Below, one piece after another: positions 52,301 to 58,300 of a stretch of DNA of 64,000 nt (its first letter is position 1; every line of letters starts with the position of its first letter). The DNA is from Macrothele yani (taxonomy: Eukaryota; Arthropoda; Arachnida; Araneae; Macrothelidae): the NCBI GenBank assembly GCA_039090855.1, contig CM077006.1, positions 50,291,336 to 50,355,335 of the forward strand, in the 5' to 3' direction. The notes under the pieces were generated by a model. The model had not been told where the DNA came from, did not search any database, and worked only from the letters and a program-made list of their open reading frames with translations. The translations under genes were made by a program, and so were the position numbers.

Positions 52301-55300
52301 TAATGCAGGAGGTTCCGCCCTATTCCACCTACCGGTTTTTCAGACACACACACACAGTAAGCAAGGGCTGGGTGAGTGTAGTTGATCACTTTTGTTGAAT
52401 TCCTTTTTGAATGCAATTGACCAATCAGATAAGGATCAGAGATTGGGGTGAGTGCAACTGACCCATGCCCATGGCTCCAATTTCTGGACCTACAGCATAA
52501 CATAATTAAAGAAATAATATTCTCTTGTCCGTGACACTTCATAACAACAATACAACTTCCGGTGATTTGCAGTAACATGAAAAATTATATGGGACGACTG
52601 TTTTTGTTCTTATAGGAGGAAATTATCCATTCTGTCCCCCCTCCCTCCACTAAAATCTAGTTGCCCAACTGGGCACCTAAATCTGTTTATTACCCGCCCA
52701 AGCCAATAATTTACATGCCCTGGGCTTCTCAGGGCATGTATTTTTCAAGCCCTGTATATATAGGAGACTCTTCTGCATTATCACACCTACTGTGAATTGA
52801 AAAGCATCAACAAACATAGCTACCAACTCTTTCAGATAAAATAAAAAATAACAACAATAAAAAACAGTAGATGCAGTTAACTCTCGATGACTTGAACTTT
52901 AACGAGATGAAATTCCTTTAGGTTTTTATTTGTTAATTGCCGAAACATCACAAGCATTTAGCTACAAAAAAGGTAGTTAATGCAGTCAACTCTCAATGAC
53001 TCAAACTTCTTGATAACTCAGAAAAAGTAAAATTACCTGCAGATGTCCTATGCAGGTTTTTTCGATAACTCAAATTTCAGATACAGGTTCAATTTATTTA
53101 TTTTTTTGCGCTCCCTTTGGATTCATCTTATTGAAAGTCAACTGCATTGTGAAAGTGAAAATTTTCAGTTTTACTGTATCCTTTAAAGATCTATGAAAAA
53201 TACTGCACAAAATGGATAAAACTGTACAGAGTTTTTGACATTTGTGAATTAAAAGTCATAATTCATTGTGAGCGTTCTTGAAATAAAAGAAAAAATGCTT
53301 GTTCTTGTCCTTAATATAAAGAGGCCACAAAGGGATGCAAGATGTAAACTGATCAATAAGTAACTTCTGATGACCTTTGGAAGGATTGGGGATATGAAAA
53401 CCTATATGTCCCAATTCCATTTTACTATCCTGACTAGACTACATTATTTGGTACAGGAGTTTCAATAGAAGGCAACATGCTGGAGGACAGATTCAAGTGA
53501 TAATAACAGCTCACCTGGAAGCACGTTGTCACTTGGAGGTGTGAGCTGTGATTGTTTCTTCTGACAAGAAAAATATAGGCAGCGGAGATGCATCACCAAC
53601 TGCAAGAAGCCTATGGTCCTCTATTCATGAGCATGTCAGAATGGTTCTCAAATTCGCACATGAGAACAATGCACTGACAAGCTGTGTGCATGTGTGCGTG
53701 TCTCCAAGGCAACAGAGGGGTGAGTTTTGTGTTACTTCTGCAAGTGCTTCTTTTGGTATCACATGTCACATCGTTCACCTAATAATCATGCATACCTCCA
53801 AGTGAGACCATGTTTTCAGGAAGGTTTATACTTTCCTGACAATAGGGTGTTGTTTTTCCCATTTAGAATCTTTCTTCAGAATGTTACCTTTTTATTAAAA
53901 ACACCTGTGCTAAACAACACCCTATTGTCAGGAAAGTATAATGACATTATGAGACACTGATTCACATATCCTTAATCTGCCATCATATCCTTAATTTGCC
54001 ATCACTGGAAGGTATGGTCAGACCTCATACGATATTCAAAAGGTAATGGTGCTGTTTGGTTTCACACTGTCATCATCTAAGTCCTGCAAAAGATTCAATA
54101 ACAAAGCTTCCTGAACCAAAAAACATAATTAGTAAGAATGATGCATTGAAAGCTACTGTCAAACTTCTACACTTTAGTCATGCCTCTACCCCTTCAAAGT
54201 ATCATTTTCTTCTAATTACTAAACAAGAAAATGTTCAGGAAATAATTTGTCTGTTTAAATACTTCTATCACATAGATTAAAAGTAACAAATATAAAATTT
54301 CAGAATGGCATATAATTACTGCAAACAAAACATAGTTTCATAACTTACATTAAAAGATTTCTCTGTTCCTCTGAACTCATAATGTATGTAGGTGCAGAAC
54401 AAATCGTAGCACTGACTAGCATCAACGTTCTACAAAAAATTAGAACAATTTGAGTTTTGAACAATGCAATGAAAATCAAAATTAGCATGTTACAAAACTG
54501 ACAAAATTATGGAGCAAATATGCTTTTAAGTATTGATATTAATAAATACCAATGAATCAGGTATATAAGTAAAATTAGCAAATCACTGCACAGTTGTATT
54601 TATATATCACCAGATCTTAAAAAATAGTAACAAAAATAATACTTAGTGCCAGAAATAACATATAGAACAAGTATTTCAAAAATGTTTTAAAAAAATGTTC
54701 AAACTATATTTGTTTGGAACAAGAACTTTGTTATTTCATATACAGTAGAGCCCGCTTTTAACGAGGAGCTTGGGACTGGAGAAAAGGCTCGTTAAATCCG
54801 TTTCAGTGCGAAACCAACCCAATGTGGAAAAATAAGCCTAAATGATAATGACAAGGTACATAGTACATGTAGTATGTATTTTTTTGCATACAGTCCGCGG
54901 ACTATCTGTGTTTTTTTGTCTGCGAAACTGTTGGGTGCGGACAATCTGGCAATAGTGCCGTACTAATGTTTTTTAATTGTTGCACTCAAATACAGTAACA
55001 TACATACTGTATGTATGTACCACAATTTTCGTGCCCACCGCACCTTAAAAATTAGCATTTTAAAAACAATAGTTCTGCATTTGTAGACGTAAGCATACCA
55101 GGGCGAGCTCAGAAGAAAATTCAAACTTCACTGCCTGCATCTTTTTTCATACATGTAGAACGGCAGTAGCAAAGTCTGGGAGAGAGGGGGGGGGTGGAAT
55201 TTCTCTTCGAAGCAGCTGTCGGTCTTTGGCTGTGCAGTGTTTGATTGACGGAGGCCTTTCATCTACCCCCTGTTTCATACTCCCTCCCGTCTCCCCCAAC

Positions 55301-58300
55301 TTGTTTATGATCAAGGCTCTGTCTCTTCCGAGTCACTGTTGTTTATTTGAGTTGGGGTAATAAAGAAGTAGGTAGTTATACTGCTGGATTCGCACACAAG
55401 AAAAAGTATGACACCATTTGTAGAGAAAACAAACAATTGTGCGGCAGTTAGGGAATTTAAAGTGAACGAAAAAACATTTGGGATCTGCACAGTTAAAGAA
55501 GTCATTTCTTTTAGAACTTCCAGATGCTGATCATTTGTTTAAAGCTTTTTTCAATCTGTTTGCAGGTAGTCTTTCACTTCCTATCCCCCCCTCCCCTCGT
55601 CTGGAATGAGCGCGGTGCAACTTTTATCTGTGGAACGAACGTGACTGATGCTTTAACCTTGTTCTTCTAGGCAATTTACAAACGGGGTCAAGGTCGCATC
55701 CGGATCCTCCATAAAAAGTCTTTAAAGACATCAGTGACAAATAGAGGTTTTCTATCAATGAGAAAAAAAAAAAGTAACTGCTTTGGTACAAATACAATAA
55801 TAATTACCCCCCTTTAACGAAGTACGGACTATATAAATTTTTCTTTTTCAGAGGCGCAAATGGTTTTGTTCGGACTCTACGTGGGGCAGACTATATGCAG
55901 GAAAATACAGTATACAATTGTATACTGTACTATCCATAACGATTGCATATATAAATTAAATAAAATAAGTTTTTTAATTAAAGAGAAACTTACGTGAATT
56001 CTAAAGTACAGTAGCAACAAAACCTGAAGTGAATGGAACAGTAGCAGCAAATCCACTAAGTGGAAACATTTTTGAAGAAACAGTCTATAGTTGTTTGTTT
56101 TGTTTTATTGGTGTACTTCTGTTCCCTTAATTTTCTGCGAATAACACTCAGTGCAGTAAACACCTCGTCATCTAAGTGATCTGTTGCCTCGAAGAAACGT
56201 TGGAGGTTTTCCATACAATCAATGACTGATGCATATGACGGTGGTTGAGTACTTTCTCCTTCACTTTCTTCACTTTCCTGTGCAATTGTTGATGCCTTAA
56301 TTTCCTCTACAATGTCATCTCCAGAAACGATGCCCGATGGAGCGACAGCATCATCAGCGGTAACAAAGTCATCAATTTCAGGGACATCATTAAAACGTGT
56401 AATGTTCTGCCGTTTTAACCACTCAGAAAGGAGGATATTGTCCATTTCGTCATCACTGCGATTTGTGTTATCCAACCCTGATTTTCTGAAGCAGTTCTGA
56501 ATACAAGATTCTGATACCCGTCCCCAAGCATCAGCCAGCATTCTAATTGCATCAAGAATGGAAATTTTCACTTCAACCTTTTTTTCCATCCTTTCTAACA
56601 TCAGTAGGATTAATTCCCATCTGTAGTGACATTTAAGGCTTCGAATAACTCCTTGGTCCATTGGTTGGAGCAAGGCTGTGGAGTTTGGAGGCAAGAAGAT
56701 AAGCTGAATGTTAGACAGGTTTTGAACATAAGGATGTGCTGGGCAGTTATCTATAATGAGAATAATTTTACGATTTTTTTTTTTTCGGAGTTCTTTGTCC
56801 CACTCCCTAAGATAAGCTGTAAAAATGTCTGATGTCATCCGTGCTTTCATATTGGACCTGTAAGAAATGGGGACACATTTCACATTTTAAAACATCTTGG
56901 TTTTGCAGATTTTCCAATCACTAGCAATTTCCTCTTGTCCTTGCCGGACATATTAGCACACACTAACACAGTCAGGCGATTCTTTTGAAGTTTCCCCCTG
57001 TGCACTTCTCACCTTTCAACATCATTGTTTGATTGGGAGTTAGATTATAAAACATACCTGCTTCATCCACATTATAAATGTCATCATCACTGTAGTTCTT
57101 CTGAAGATCCAGTCACACTGTTTTCAACCATGATGAAGTTTCTTTTGTATCCACTGATGATGCTTCCCCGCTAATTTTTCCAGAACAAATGTTGTGTCGC
57201 GTTTTGAAGCGGTAAAGCCACCCATTAGAACACGAAAAAATTTCATAACCAAGTTGAACTGCAAATTTTTCAGCTTGAATTTTCATTATTGGGCCATTTA
57301 TTGGTAAGCCAGTGTTTCGTTGAACAGTGAACCATTTTAATAAGGCTTCATCTATGTCAGTTTTCTGGCATTTCTTCAGTCTTTTGCTAGATGTAACATT
57401 GCATTCAAAAGCCTGAAACAATGTTTCCTTATTTTTAAAAAGGGTTGAAACGGTGGAAGATGACAGCCCCTATTTTTCGCATATCACAACATTTTTTTCG
57501 CCATTTTCCAACTCCCTAATGATGGAGACTTTATCGTTCACGGATAAAACTTTTCTCTTAGACATTTTTTTTAACTTCCTATGTGAGTCCTGTTTATACA
57601 GTAACTAACATCGCACGCAGCACAGAGTAAGAATATACAGTGCAAGAAACACCAGATGTGAGAAGGTGACACGTGAGAAAAAATTCCAGGAAGTTAACTT
57701 GTTTCTCCTAAGGTGCGACTTTCACATTCCCTCACTCCCCCACACACCTTTGTTCTCTAAGCACAAAAACTGCTGGGTGTGACCTTGTAGCCTTGGATCC
57801 TCCCCCACACACCTTTGTTCTCTAAGCACAAAAACTGCTGGGTGTGACCTTGTAGCCTTGGATCCTCCCCACCACACCCATCCTCTTTCTACCCCATCCG
57901 AGGGGAAGAGGATTTGGTTTTCAACTTTAACTTTGGGTCCCACTATTCTCCCACTCGCTCACACTAGGGGCGGGGGGGGGGGGTTGGGCTAAGCGTTTGT
58001 GCATACCCTCCACTTTCTTTTTCCGTTACTGAGCTTTCGCTAGTAAAAAGAAAATATATTACTCAGCGCCTTTCCCTTCCCTCTAGAACCCTGAGCGTTA
58101 GATTTTCTCTTCCTCACGTTAAATGTGATTTACTTAAATTCTGTTATTTTTTGTTCTTCTCCCTCGTTAAATTTGGGGTTTTCATTAAACTTTGTTCGCT
58201 AAAAACGATTACATTTGCCCTGAATTAGCATTGTACCAAACAAAAGTTGTGTTTAGTTCGTTAAATTTGGAATCTCACTAAATACGGGCTCGCTATAAGC

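Larger units (their letters stand above)
46883..52754. mobile_element. hAT-like element C carrying two insertions
   Basis: Ends CAGGGCTTGAAAAATACCTG at 46883 and, complemented, CAGGGCTTGAAAAATACATG from 52754 match over 17 bp and beyond. It holds a mariner (47198-48316) and an RTE copy (48359-51549), so its own length is about 1.55 kb. Flanks show only a weak duplication (TACAT/TATAT). The interior 51561-52700 has no recognisable transposase. Confidence 0.75.
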
